A model generated the notes under the pieces. That model was not told the DNA's origin, did no database searches, and saw only the letters and a program-made list of their open reading frames with translations. Shown here piece after piece: positions 45,668-54,869 of a DNA stretch of 64,000 bases (its first letter is position 1; each line of letters opens with the position of its first letter). A program made the translations under genes and the position numbers. The stretch is from Bacillus sp. S3 (GTDB lineage Bacteria > Bacillota > Bacilli > Bacillales > Cytobacillaceae), in assembly GCF_005154805.1 (NCBI RefSeq), contig NZ_CP039727.1, positions 4,461,501-4,525,500 on the forward strand, given 5' to 3'.

Positions 45668-47143
45668 CTAATCGGTAAAGTAAACGGGATTTGTTATTAA
45701 AATTCGATTGAGATGTTGATCAAAAACAGATACTCGCAGCCAAATCAAATCTTTAACTTCACTTTTCTCTAGTTGATGAATCACTTTATAGTTACCTTCA
45801 TATAAATCTCCTAAATTTGATTCGATTTTCACTGCATGTACATCCTCTGTATCTGTTAGATGGACTTTCATCATCAGAGTATTAAACTCGTTAAAATGAA
45901 TCCTGTCGCCAATTGTCCACTGACCATTAATCGTCAGGTCAATTTGCGGTGAAAGCGAAATGTAACTTCTGCCCAGCTTTACGGCTTCTAAAATATCATC
46001 CCCTGAAGATGGTTCCTTAACGGCTGAATACAAGAAAGCTGGAAGTTTTGTTGTATTCGAATGGTGCCAGTCCCTGCCGCATGTTGCCGGAATTTCAATA
46101 CCAGCATTCAGCAACTGAGTCCATTTTGCAATTGCATCTGTATTTGATAGAGATTCATGCGGATCCTCCGAATTCCACACTTCAATAAAATCAATCCATT
46201 CAAGGGACTCTAAGGCATACTGCCAGCGGCATCCCGTACAGTACGGACTTCCTACATCGAATGGATGGGCAATCCCAATTAATAATCCTTGTTCTTTCAT
46301 TTCTGCTAATTTCTCGTTAATATTCACCCGGTCGATTAACGTCCAATCCATCGGCGGCTTGTCCTGATAGCCTAATGTTAAGAAGTGGCCGTGAAGCGTT
46401 GTCATTTCTAACCCCTTAATGAATTGTAAGGGATAATTTTCTGGGGAAATCTTGTCAAATGCACTAATCGTATTATGGTCAGTTATTGCCAGCCAGTCGA
46501 TTTTCTGTTTAATAGCATCATTTATTAACTCTTCCGTTGTATGCCTTGCATCGCTGTGATGCGTGTGGGTATGGAGTTCTACTTTTTTATAGCGAGTTTG
46601 GGCATTTAAATAGCGCTCCCTCTTTAACCGCTCTTTTTTGATAGCTGCGATTTCGATGGGCTGTGTGGTGGACCTTTCTTCTTTATGTATAGCATCGATG
46701 GTGCAATGAATTTCTGTTTTTGCTGTGACTAATGCATGGAAATTAAATGATATATCCCAAAACCCCGGAGAGACTTCCCTGGTTTGTATCCCTGGTGAGG
46801 ACTGGGAATTGTTAATAACGACTCTTCCTGTTGATTCAAACCGGTGACAACTTCCTTCATATCCTTGGCTTGAGCTGACTGAGATGGTAATCAAATTCCT
46901 TACAGATTGGATATGTGCCCGATCTGTTGCAGCCATGTTGTTATCCTTTTGATAACGTGAAAACAATTGATCTAAACGTTCTTCGGCATTTTCTTCCGTT
47001 GGCGAATAGGAATATTGGATGACGATTTCTTGGGTTGTCCTAGGTACTTCCACGCGAAGAATTATGTGTGATTGATGGGATTCAGGTGTTACTGAAATAT
47101 AATAGTTTCCTAAGGTTGTTTTTAACAGTGAGGTTTTCTCCAC
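45668..47143 (-). CDS. CehA/McbA-family PHP hydrolase (cytoplasmic)
   Basis: The 491-residue protein has an N-terminal beta-rich domain (about 1-175) and a PHP domain with VELHTHTHHSDARHTTEELI, WLAITDHNTISA, IGIAHPFDVGSPYCTGCRW, IEVWNSED and TCGRDWHHS. It lacks a signal peptide. It is the first gene of the LplABC-type operon, 18 bases from lplB. Probable phosphoesterase acting on an imported or released phospho-compound. The CTGC pair in the barrel is unusual and might bind metal. Confidence 0.82.
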   Translation of the reverse strand: MEKTSLLKTTLGNYYISVTPESHQSHIILRVEVPRTTQEIVIQYSYSPTEENAEERLDQLFSRYQKDNNMAATDRAHIQSVRNLITISVSSSQGYEGSCHRFESTGRVVINNSQSSPGIQTREVSPGFWDISFNFHALVTAKTEIHCTIDAIHKEERSTTQPIEIAAIKKERLKRERYLNAQTRYKKVELHTHTHHSDARHTTEELINDAIKQKIDWLAITDHNTISAFDKISPENYPLQFIKGLEMTTLHGHFLTLGYQDKPPMDWTLIDRVNINEKLAEMKEQGLLIGIAHPFDVGSPYCTGCRWQYALESLEWIDFIEVWNSEDPHESLSNTDAIAKWTQLLNAGIEIPATCGRDWHHSNTTKLPAFLYSAVKEPSSGDDILEAVKLGRSYISLSPQIDLTINGQWTIGDRIHFNEFNTLMMKVHLTDTEDVHAVKIESNLGDLYEGNYKVIHQLEKSEVKDLIWLRVSVFDQHLNRILITNPVYFTD

Positions 47144-47187
47144 AAATAGCCTCCTTTTTCGACTTTATTCAACACATTAAAGCCCGT

Positions 47188-47201
47188 TGTAACCGCTTAC
47201 C
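47188..47201 (-). promoter_or_regulatory. cre-like site upstream of the CehA/Lpl operon
   Basis: Minus strand GGTAAGCGGTTACA has the symmetric core GTAA-CG-TTAC and departs from TGNAANCGNWNNCW at one position. It lies 45 bases before the CehA start. Confidence 0.55.
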
Positions 47202-47390
47202 TAAATGGCAAGAAAATATTTGAAATAATGGTAAGAAACGTGCAAAGCACAATTTGAATATGTTTGTTTCGTGAAGGTATATCCGTAATTCAAACACAAC
47301 ACAACATAAAATGGGCTTAAACTCATATTATTATAAATAGACCCATTTGTAAATTAGACTATTCAAATAATTTTTAAAATAATTTAACAA

Positions 47391-47436
47391 AAAAAAAAGA
47401 CATTGCGAAACTCCGAAACTCGCTTGTCTTTTTTTA
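47391..47436. terminator. Terminator of the iol/HAD unit
   Basis: AAAGACATTGCGA and TCGCTTGTCTTT pair with one bulge around a loop of about 11 bases. Runs of A and T flank both sides, so it works in both directions. Confidence 0.75.
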
Positions 47437-47504
47437 ACTATTACTGGATTGCGGATTTTAAATTTATACAGCTGCTGCCACAGAAGTAAGCAACCTTCGA
47501 AGTT

Positions 47505-48155
47505 TCATTTTACTACAGCAGTTTTTAATTCAAGAAAGTTGTCGATCGTTATATCTGCTTGAGCAAGTTCATCTTCTTTGGCAAAATCAAAATTACAGCC
47601 AATCGCAATCAATCCATTGCTTTTTGCCCCGTTAATATCTGATAATCGGTCGCCAACCACCGCGCCCTGTTCAATATCATATTTGGTTATGATCGTACGG
47701 ATTAGATCCGCTTTATTGAGCGTGTCTATTTGTTGGATGCTGAAAACTTCTGTTACCCAATTATCCAACTTGTAATATTTCACAATAGCATTCAAGTATT
47801 CAATTTGCCCATTACTTGCTATGTAAAGGGAGAAGTTATTTTCTCTTAGATAGCTAAGAACTTCTGTCACATTCGGATATAAAGAACCATGACCGGCGTT
47901 AATATTCGCGATTGATTTTTCATGAAAAATTTCATTGGTTCGTTCACGAATCTCATTTGAATGGTTTGGTAATAACGTTTCCCACACGACTGGCAGAGGG
48001 ACGCCCATAATTTCACGATACTTTCCGATTGGCGTTTCCCCCTCCCATAAGTTCAAAAACCTCAAATGCTCAAACGTTTCTTCAAGGGATAACGCTAAAA
48101 TCTTATCTGTTTGAAACAGGGTACCATCCATGTCAAATATCAATGATAACGACAT
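47505..48155 (-). CDS. HAD-superfamily phosphatase
   Basis: Start at ATG 48155 with AAAGGAGG upstream. The 216-residue protein has HAD motif I IFDMDGTLFQTD, motif II SLYIASNGQ, motif III lysine in DTLNKADLIR and motif IV VVGDRLSDINGAK. A helical cap follows motif I, so it belongs to the phosphoglycolate/beta-phosphoglucomutase-like subgroup. It is downstream of iolJ, but a terminator-like hairpin lies between. It might dephosphorylate a sugar intermediate. Confidence 0.85.
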   Translation of the reverse strand: MSLSLIFDMDGTLFQTDKILALSLEETFEHLRFLNLWEGETPIGKYREIMGVPLPVVWETLLPNHSNEIRERTNEIFHEKSIANINAGHGSLYPNVTEVLSYLRENNFSLYIASNGQIEYLNAIVKYYKLDNWVTEVFSIQQIDTLNKADLIRTIITKYDIEQGAVVGDRLSDINGAKSNGLIAIGCNFDFAKEDELAQADITIDNFLELKTAVVK

Positions 48156-48232
48156 TTTCTTCCTCCTTTGGAATCTCAATTCTCTACTATACTTGAATAG
48201 CGGTTTAAACTTTAAGAATTTTAATGTTAAAA

Positions 48233-48260
48233 GGATGTCTTTGTAAATATAAAGACATCC
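48233..48260 (-). terminator. Hairpin after iolJ
   Basis: Minus strand GGATGTCTTT and AAAGACATCC pair around an 8-base loop, followed by TTTT. It would end or attenuate the iol message before the HAD gene. Confidence 0.65.
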
Positions 48261-48267
48261 CCGTTTA

Positions 48268-49137
48268 TTACGCTTTATTACTTGATTTGAATTCATTCAG
48301 TTTGGCTTTTACTGTTTGCTTTACCGCTTCTTTACCTGGAGAAAGGATGGTACGTGCGTCGTATATTTCTTTGTCCTTATCCAATACTTCACGAACAGCT
48401 TTAGCCCAGGCTTGCAAACATTCTGTATTCACGTTAATCTTCGCATGACCAAGTTCGATTGCCTGTTGGATTTGATAATTCGGAATACCTGATCCGCCGT
48501 GTAACACAAGCGGCACATTGGTCAACCCTGAAATCTCCTTCATTTCAGCGAATCCTAACTTCGGTTCACCTTGGTAGGGACCATGAACAGAACCAAGAGC
48601 TGCTGCTAATGCATCAATTCCTGTTTCTTTTACAATCCGTACACATTCCTCTGGATTCGCATATTGAATACCGCCAATAAGTCCGTCTTCATTACCGCCT
48701 ACGGTTCCAACTTCTGCTTCAACCGAAACACCATGAAGTCTTGCATATTCAGTGACTTGCTTGGTCATTTCAATATTTTTATCAATTGGATGATGGGAGC
48801 CGTCAATCATGACGGAAGTATATCCCGCATCAATCGCCTCTTTACAGCGTTCCACACTATTGCCATGGTCCAGGTGTAAAGCGACTGGTACGGTAATATT
48901 CTTTTCTTCTATAATACTATTAATCATTGTTGCAATCGTTTTAAATCCACCTAAGTAATCCACAAGTCTATCAGAGGATGCTACAATAACAGGAGATTGT
49001 TCTTCTTGGGCTGCTTCTAAGATCGCTTCAGCCCATTGAAAATTATTAATATTGATTTGCGCAACTGCATATTTTTCTTGTTTCGCCTTTAACAGCATTT
49101 CTTTCATCGAAACTAATCTTGTTGCTACTTTAGTCAC
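48268..49137 (-). CDS. iolJ: Class II aldolase IolJ (2-deoxy-5-keto-D-gluconate-6-phosphate aldolase)
   Basis: Start at GTG 49137, after GAGGTGA. The 289-residue class II fructose-bisphosphate-aldolase-family enzyme has zinc and substrate motifs [38 protein letters not shown] and [14 protein letters not shown]. In the inositol pathway it splits DKGP into dihydroxyacetone phosphate and malonate semialdehyde. Being last in the iolABCD unit supports IolJ over a glycolytic FbaA. Confidence 0.88.
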   Translation of the reverse strand: MTKVATRLVSMKEMLLKAKQEKYAVAQININNFQWAEAILEAAQEEQSPVIVASSDRLVDYLGGFKTIATMINSIIEEKNITVPVALHLDHGNSVERCKEAIDAGYTSVMIDGSHHPIDKNIEMTKQVTEYARLHGVSVEAEVGTVGGNEDGLIGGIQYANPEECVRIVKETGIDALAAALGSVHGPYQGEPKLGFAEMKEISGLTNVPLVLHGGSGIPNYQIQQAIELGHAKINVNTECLQAWAKAVREVLDKDKEIYDARTILSPGKEAVKQTVKAKLNEFKSSNKA

Positions 49138-49179
49138 TAGAATCTCACCTCTCTTTATCAACCAATATGCCATCCGTTC

Positions 49180-51090
49180 TTAGTATTGTTTTGCTGTTTC
49201 TAATTTTTGCTTTCTTAATTCATATGCCTTTTGGATGCTTTCTTTATTGGCTACTTCTGCCACTCCAACATTCCACCAGCTGTCATAGCCTTCTGTCATG
49301 GTTTTTGGCAGTACCTTAATCTCGATTAGAGTTGAAACTTCCTGCTTTTTCGCATCCTCTAAAGCGGCTTTCAATTGTTCCACGGTATTTACACGGTATG
49401 TTTTCGCACCATACCCCTCTGCTACCTTTGCATAATCAACATTTAGAATGGTATTGTTATGTGTTCTGAACTCCGTGAAATACGTTCCCATACCGTTGCC
49501 CATTTGCAGGTTATTAATGCAGCCGAAACCAGAGTTATCAAACAACACAACATTGATTTTTTGGCCATATTGAATCGCTGTGATCAGCTCAGAGTGCAGC
49601 ATTAAGAACGACCCGTCACCGACAAGAGAATATACTTCCTTATCTGGGTTAGCTAATTTAACTCCCAGCGCACCTGATACTTCATATCCCATACAGGAAT
49701 AACCGTATTCTACGTTATACGTATTCGAAACCGTTGGATTCCAGATACGCTGTACATCACCAGGAAGCGACCCGGCAGAAGTAACAATCGTACTGTCTGG
49801 ATCAATCGTATCATTTACAGCGATTAGCGCTGTCGTTTGCGCCAATTCCGTGTTTAATGCATCGGCATATTCATTAAGAATTTCCTGTGTGAAGTGGCTT
49901 CTAATTTCCGGTTCGAAGTTTTCACGGGTAAAGGTTACTTTACTTAAGCGGTCGCGTTCAGCGTTCCACTCCTGCTTCAATTCAGCAATTGTTTCGCCAA
50001 ATGCACTTTCATATCCTTCTAATAACGGTGCCAATTGCTCTAATGCCGTTTTCGCATCTGCCACAACCTGGAAGGCATCCAATTTATATGCCTGCATGCG
50101 GCTGACGTTAATATTTAAGAACTCAGCATGATCAAAGTCAAATGCTGTTTTAGAGGAAGTGGCGAAATCTGTATAACGGGTACCGATTCCGATCACGAGG
50201 TCTGCCTGACGGGCTGCTTTATTTGCTGCCAGCGTACCAGTAACACCCATACCGCCTAAGTTATTTTTAAAAGTAGATTCTACCGTTGCTTTACCTGCTT
50301 GAGTTTCTACTAATGGAATATTATGTTTTTCAGATAGAGCCGCTAAGATGTCGCGTGCTCCTGAATATTTAGCCCCGCCGCCTACTAGGATTAGTGGCCT
50401 TTTGCTTGCTTTGATCAGCTCAGCTGCACCTTTTAGTTCACGCTCAACCGGTGCTTTTCGGTCTAAATAGTGGACGCGCTTTTCAAAGAATTTCTCATCG
50501 TAATCATATGCTTCCCCTTCAACATCCTGTGCAAGGGCAATCGTTACAGGGCCAGCTTTCCCCGGGTCTGTCATCACTTCAAAGGCACGAATAAGACTTG
50601 ACATTAACTGCTCAGGACGGGTAATACGATCCCAATATCTGGAGACAGGTTTTAAGGCATCATTCGTTGTAACCGCTAAGCTGTATTCCTGCTCCACTTG
50701 CTGCAATACTGGATCGGGCTGTCTCGTTGCAAATGTATCCCCTGGTAAAAGCAACATAGGAATATTATTTGCCAGCGCTGTTGCTGCAGCCGTAACTAGA
50801 TTAGCAGCACCAGGCCCTACAGATGTTGTGACAGCATAGATTTTTTGACGAAGCATTTGTTTGCTGTACGCCATCGCAGCCAGGGCCATTCCTTGTTCGT
50901 TTTTACCTTGGAAGACCTTTAAGCGACCTGGATCCTGTTCCAAAGCCTGCCCAATTCCTAATACATTTCCGTGACCGAATATAGTAAAGATACCTTCAAC
51001 GAACGGAAATTCTTCACCGTCAACATGGATATATTGCTGATTCAAAAATTTGATTAAGGCTTGTGCGGTGGTTAATCTTATTTTCCCCAT
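49180..51090 (-). CDS. iolD: 3D-(3,5/4)-trihydroxycyclohexane-1,2-dione hydrolase IolD
   Basis: I start at ATG 51090 ([20 protein letters not shown]), which matches the known IolD N-terminus; earlier GTG/ATG codons overlap the AAGAGGTG site. The 636-residue enzyme is a ThDP-dependent acetolactate-synthase-like protein with [25 protein letters not shown] and the ThDP motif [16 protein letters not shown]...NNLQ. It hydrolyses the ring diketone to 5-deoxy-D-glucuronate. It lies 15 bases downstream of iolC. Confidence 0.95.
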   Translation of the reverse strand: MGKIRLTTAQALIKFLNQQYIHVDGEEFPFVEGIFTIFGHGNVLGIGQALEQDPGRLKVFQGKNEQGMALAAMAYSKQMLRQKIYAVTTSVGPGAANLVTAAATALANNIPMLLLPGDTFATRQPDPVLQQVEQEYSLAVTTNDALKPVSRYWDRITRPEQLMSSLIRAFEVMTDPGKAGPVTIALAQDVEGEAYDYDEKFFEKRVHYLDRKAPVERELKGAAELIKASKRPLILVGGGAKYSGARDILAALSEKHNIPLVETQAGKATVESTFKNNLGGMGVTGTLAANKAARQADLVIGIGTRYTDFATSSKTAFDFDHAEFLNINVSRMQAYKLDAFQVVADAKTALEQLAPLLEGYESAFGETIAELKQEWNAERDRLSKVTFTRENFEPEIRSHFTQEILNEYADALNTELAQTTALIAVNDTIDPDSTIVTSAGSLPGDVQRIWNPTVSNTYNVEYGYSCMGYEVSGALGVKLANPDKEVYSLVGDGSFLMLHSELITAIQYGQKINVVLFDNSGFGCINNLQMGNGMGTYFTEFRTHNNTILNVDYAKVAEGYGAKTYRVNTVEQLKAALEDAKKQEVSTLIEIKVLPKTMTEGYDSWWNVGVAEVANKESIQKAYELRKQKLETAKQY

Positions 51091-51105
51091 GGACATTTTC
51101 ACCTC

Positions 51106-52104
51106 TTACTGATTTGTCACTGCTTCTTTGGATCGGTCAGCAATTAATTGCTCTATTTCTTCTACTGTTGGCATCGCTTCAGAAGAACTGTGTTTACTTA
51201 CAACAATGGCTGCAGAGGCACTGCCGTATTTTAGGGCTGTTTCAATATCTTTACCTGAGATTAGCGCATAAAGAAAAGCGGATGCGTATGAATCACCAGC
51301 ACCGAATGTTTTTAATACTTTCGTTAAATAAGCATGGCCTCTGAACGTTTCCCCTGATCTTGTATACGCATAGGAGCCTTCTACACCATGCTTAATGACG
51401 ACTAATTCCGGAGAATGTTTGAATAAAGCAGAAATCGTTGCTTCATTGCTGCCAACTTCTACATTTTCCATGACATCGAACTCATCACGTGTACCAACGA
51501 CAATATCCGCCTGCTGTGCCACCATTGTATAATAGACAGAAGTTTCCTCTTTAGATGTCCATGTATAACCACGGTAGTCTAATTCAAACATAACCTTCAC
51601 ATCATTTTTCTTCGCCAGCTGCACGGCCTTTAATACCGCTTCACGGGATGGGCTTTTTGCAAGAGCTGTTCCAGAAACTAAAAGGATTTTTGATTGCTTA
51701 ATGTAGTCTTCACTTACTTCTGAAGGATCTAAGTAGAGGTCTGCGACTTCATCACGGTACATTAAGATGCTGCACTCTTCCGGGCTTTTGATTTCTGTAA
51801 AAGCTAAGCCTGTTTTATGCCCTTCTTTGTCTGTTACCATATTGGATGTATCTACGCCGACACCAGCCATATAGTGTTTAATAAAACGGCCATGCTGGTC
51901 ATCTGCCAGTTTACCGATAAAGCCTGCGTTTAAGCCAAGCTTGGATGATCCAATCGCAATATTAGCCGGAGAACCGCCGACATATTTTTTAAAAGTCATC
52001 GTTTCTTCCATTGGACGGTTATATTCTACAGCGTTTAAATCGATGCATGCACGACCAATAGCGATTAGGTCAAATTCTTTTTCAGAATTAAATTCAATCT
52101 TCAT
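51106..52104 (-). CDS. iolC: 5-dehydro-2-deoxygluconokinase IolC
   Basis: Start at ATG 52104 (MKIEFNSEKEFDLIAIGRAC). The 332-residue PfkB-family kinase has the N-terminal YVGGSPANIAIGSSKLG motif and the catalytic TFGAGDSYASAFLYAL motif near the C-terminus. It phosphorylates 2-deoxy-5-keto-D-gluconate to DKGP, which is the inducer that releases IolR in B. subtilis. The ribosome binding site (GAGGGG) is weakly placed. Confidence 0.94.
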   Translation of the reverse strand: MKIEFNSEKEFDLIAIGRACIDLNAVEYNRPMEETMTFKKYVGGSPANIAIGSSKLGLNAGFIGKLADDQHGRFIKHYMAGVGVDTSNMVTDKEGHKTGLAFTEIKSPEECSILMYRDEVADLYLDPSEVSEDYIKQSKILLVSGTALAKSPSREAVLKAVQLAKKNDVKVMFELDYRGYTWTSKEETSVYYTMVAQQADIVVGTRDEFDVMENVEVGSNEATISALFKHSPELVVIKHGVEGSYAYTRSGETFRGHAYLTKVLKTFGAGDSYASAFLYALISGKDIETALKYGSASAAIVVSKHSSSEAMPTVEEIEQLIADRSKEAVTNQ

Positions 52105-52127
52105 GTTGTTATAGCACCCCTCATACC

Positions 52128-52955
52128 TTATTTTCGTTCTAGGATCCATTCGTGTGCAGGTTCGTTGTGGAACTTCCAAATGCGTTTCGGTCCTGCCATG
52201 ATGTTTAAATAATAGGATTCATACCCATCTGGAACCGCTACAGGGTGATAGCCTGCCGGAACGAGGACAACATCTCCGTTTTCAACAGCCATCGTTTCAT
52301 CGATGGAACGGTCATCTGTATACACGCGTTGGAAAACAAAGCCCTGTCTTGGGTTCATTTCATGGTAGTACGTTTCTTCTAAAAATGACTCATGCGGCAG
52401 GTTGTCTTGATCATGTTTATGCGGCGGATAACTAGACCAGTTGCCGCTTTCTGTAAAGACCTCTACCACTAGTAAACTATTTGCAGAAGGGTCAGAGTCA
52501 GGCAAAATATTGTGTACCAGTCGTTTATTATTATATTTCCCTCTATGTTCAATGCTGTTATCTTCAGCTTTAATCAGCCTTGTTGGTAATTGTTTTTCAG
52601 ATGGGGAATAACAAAGTATAATCCGTGCCTCTGTTACTGCTTCTATGGCAAAAGCGCGGCCGTTTGATACATAGACACTATCAGTAGGTTTCTTTTCAAA
52701 AACGCTTTCTCGGGTACCGATGTTTCTAAATACTTCTTGTTTGTCTGAAACATTTATTTTCCCTGTTAAGGCAACAATGCAGCATTCTACTTTTTCTAAT
52801 TCTTCTCGGTAGCTAGCTCCCGGAGTTAAATCTATCACTTTCATAGCAACATATTCTAATGAAGAATTTTCACTTGTTACTTCATGTACGAGCTTAACAC
52901 CCGGTGATGTTTCTATTACATTTGGTTTTCGGAGTAATTTACTCACGGTTTTCAA
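52128..52955 (-). CDS. iolB: 5-deoxy-glucuronate isomerase IolB
   Basis: The 275-residue double-cupin protein closely follows B. subtilis IolB: SGNWSSYPPHKHDQDNLP (metal histidines), LEETYYHEMNPRQGFVFQR, YTDDRSIDETM and VPAGYHPVAVPDGY. It converts 5-deoxy-glucuronate to 2-deoxy-5-keto-D-gluconate. The C-terminus FHNEPAHEWILERK is intact. Second gene of the operon. Confidence 0.95.
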   Translation of the reverse strand: MKTVSKLLRKPNVIETSPGVKLVHEVTSENSSLEYVAMKVIDLTPGASYREELEKVECCIVALTGKINVSDKQEVFRNIGTRESVFEKKPTDSVYVSNGRAFAIEAVTEARIILCYSPSEKQLPTRLIKAEDNSIEHRGKYNNKRLVHNILPDSDPSANSLLVVEVFTESGNWSSYPPHKHDQDNLPHESFLEETYYHEMNPRQGFVFQRVYTDDRSIDETMAVENGDVVLVPAGYHPVAVPDGYESYYLNIMAGPKRIWKFHNEPAHEWILERK

Positions 52956-53018
52956 CTCCTCATTTATGTATAGGATATTATCCCAACTAATAAGAGTTGG
53001 GATAATATCTTCGAAATC

Positions 53019-54494
53019 TTATTCAAATGATGGTGCTTTATAGTTTGCTGTTACGACTTTCTTGCGAGTATAGAACTCAACGCCATCTTTTCCGTTTGCA
53101 GGCAATGTGCCATAGAATGAAGATTTCCAGCCGGAGAATGGGAAGAAGGCCATTGGCGCTGGAACACCTAAGTTAATTCCTAACATACCTGCATCGATAT
53201 TTTCACGGAAGTAACGGATAGATGAAGCATTTGACGTATAAATACAGGCCCCATTAGCAAATTCTGATTTATTAGCTGTTTCAACAGCTTCTTTTAAGTT
53301 TTTCACACGTACGATTGATAATACGGGAGCAAAGATTTCATCTTTCCAAATCTGCATATCAGTTGTCACACCGTCAAAAATGGTTGGTCCAACAAAGTAT
53401 CCCTCTTCGGGTTGTCTATCGCGGCCGTCGCAAACCAATTTGGCGCCTTCTTCGATACCCTTTTGGATATAGCCCAATGTTCGTTGGTGATTTTGTTCCC
53501 GAATAACCGGACCTAAGAACACCCCTTCATCAAGGCCGTTACCGATTTGTACTTCTTTTGCTTTTTCAATTAGGTTTTCAAGGAATGCATCTGCAACGCC
53601 TTCTTCCACTGTTACAACAGAGCAAGCCATGCAGCGTTCGCCAGCAGATCCGAATGCAGAAGCAATTACGTTTGTTGTCGCATGATCCAGATCAGCATCA
53701 TTTAATACGATGGAGTGGTTTTTTGCACCTGTTAAGGCTTGAACACGTTTTAGGTTCTCGCTTCCTCGTTTGTATACATATTCACCGACCGGCTGTGAAC
53801 CAACAAATGAAATAGCTTTCACTTGTGGATGATCAAGAAGTCCGTTTACCACATCGTGTGCACCGTGGACAATATTGAATACACCTTTAGGAAGACCGGC
53901 TTCCTCTAATAGTTCTGCTAATCTTTGCGCTAACAACGGTGTTCTTTCAGATGGTTTCAGGACAAATGTATTACCTACGGCAATCGCCATTGGGAACATC
54001 CAGCAAGGGACCATCATCGGGAAGTTAAATGGTGTGATACCGCCGACAACCCCAATTGGATAACGGTAGTTTGTTACTTCTACGTCCTTTGCGATAGTTG
54101 TCAATGAATCACCCATCATGAGTGTAGGAGCACCTGCCGCAAACTCAACATTCTCAATTCCTCGTCCGACTTCACCTAATGCTTCAGTAAGGTTTTTACC
54201 ATTTTCAATCGTAATTATCCTTGCTAACTCATCTGTATTTTTTTGTAATAACTGTTGGAAGTTAAATAGAATTCTAGCCCGTTTTTGAACAGGGACGTTT
54301 CTCCACTCTTCAAATGCCTTTGCTGCGACGATTACCGCATAATCAAGATCTTCTTTTGTCGAGATCGGAACTTGAGCAATAACCTCTTTTGTCGCCGGGT
54401 TATATACATCTTCGTATTGAGTAGTTTTGCTTTCTACCCACTCACCATTTATATAGTTTTTTAGTTTTCTAACTTGTACCATTACTTCAGACAT
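53019..54494 (-). CDS. iolA: Methylmalonate/malonate semialdehyde dehydrogenase IolA
   Basis: The 491-residue CoA-acylating aldehyde dehydrogenase shows [10 protein letters not shown], the NAD-binding [12 protein letters not shown] region and the catalytic cysteine in [32 protein letters not shown] is typical of the MmsA group. It converts malonate semialdehyde to acetyl-CoA and CO2, ending the inositol pathway. First gene of the operon, behind AAGGAGG and an IolR/CcpA-type control region. Confidence 0.95.
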   Translation of the reverse strand: MSEVMVQVRKLKNYINGEWVESKTTQYEDVYNPATKEVIAQVPISTKEDLDYAVIVAAKAFEEWRNVPVQKRARILFNFQQLLQKNTDELARIITIENGKNLTEALGEVGRGIENVEFAAGAPTLMMGDSLTTIAKDVEVTNYRYPIGVVGGITPFNFPMMVPCWMFPMAIAVGNTFVLKPSERTPLLAQRLAELLEEAGLPKGVFNIVHGAHDVVNGLLDHPQVKAISFVGSQPVGEYVYKRGSENLKRVQALTGAKNHSIVLNDADLDHATTNVIASAFGSAGERCMACSVVTVEEGVADAFLENLIEKAKEVQIGNGLDEGVFLGPVIREQNHQRTLGYIQKGIEEGAKLVCDGRDRQPEEGYFVGPTIFDGVTTDMQIWKDEIFAPVLSIVRVKNLKEAVETANKSEFANGACIYTSNASSIRYFRENIDAGMLGINLGVPAPMAFFPFSGWKSSFYGTLPANGKDGVEFYTRKKVVTANYKAPSFE

Positions 54495-54623
54495 ATCTTG
54501 TTCCTCCTTAATCGTGGTTCTTTTTAATAGGTTTTGGACTATTCTAGTTTGAAGTGTATTTCATGATGCACTTTTAGATCGATAACCCTTCGGAATTTAT
54601 GCTTTAATTAAATATATTTATCA

Positions 54624-54667
54624 TGTTTTGGTTATCTTTTTGGTTATCTTTTGGTAACCTTTGATTA
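54624..54667 (-). promoter_or_regulatory. Four tandem IolR-type 11-mer boxes
   Basis: The minus strand holds TAATCAAAGGT, TTACCAAAAGA, TAACCAAAAAG and TAACCAAAACA in tandem at 10-12-base pitch. They match the described B. subtilis IolR 11-mer WRAYCAADARD at 10, 10, 11 and 10 positions. They begin just downstream of the -10 region, the position of a repressor block. Confidence 0.8.
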
Positions 54668-54677
54668 CATCTTAATA
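54661..54677 (-). repeat. 17-mer shared with the mannosidase/ABC promoter
   Basis: TTGATTACATCTTAATA, identical to 32395-32411. It spans the -10 region and the first IolR-like box. Confidence 0.6.
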
Positions 54678-54697
54678 CTAAAAACGCTTTCAGTCAA
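54669..54697 (-). promoter_or_regulatory. iol operon promoter with overlapping cre
   Basis: Minus strand TTGACT (54697-54692), 17-base spacer, TAAGAT (54674-54669). The cre-like TGAAAGCGTTTTTA (54692-54679) fills most of the spacer; it has the strong TGAAAGCGTTT core but misses the penultimate C of the general pattern. The remaining 375-base gap up to 54869 holds only this region and the RpiR-unit terminator. Confidence 0.65.
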
Positions 54698-54767
54698 CTT
54701 TTTTCATTTCCTTTCTTTTTATTATTCATACGAACTACGAACGGGCGTGAGGTAGTGTGATCTATAT

Positions 54768-54824
54768 AAAAAACAAAAAGGGGCCAGCCCCTCGCTGCAT
54801 AACAGCAGCGAGAGGTCGGCCCCT
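54768..54824 (-). terminator. Terminator of the PTS-nanE-rpiR unit
   Basis: A long GC-rich stem (GGGGCC..CCCCTCGCTGC with GCAGCGAG..GGCCCC) around a six-base loop is followed on the minus strand by TTTTTGTTTTT. Confidence 0.88.
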
Positions 54825-54869
54825 TCGGTTTTTGACGGAATAATGAAGCAGTGGAAATGTTCCTGCGCT

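Larger units (their letters stand above)
47144..47504. other. AT-rich intergenic region with promoter of the CehA/Lpl operon
   Basis: No gene is visible here. It holds a cre-like site at 47188-47201, a very AT-rich stretch with runs of A, and the terminator at 47391-47436 for the iol/HAD unit. Confidence 0.5.

Noticed and set aside
48156..48296. N-terminal extension of the HAD phosphatase
   Set aside because: The extension reaches back into the iolJ end and crosses a hairpin; ATG 48155 has an excellent ribosome binding site and starts the HAD motif I region.
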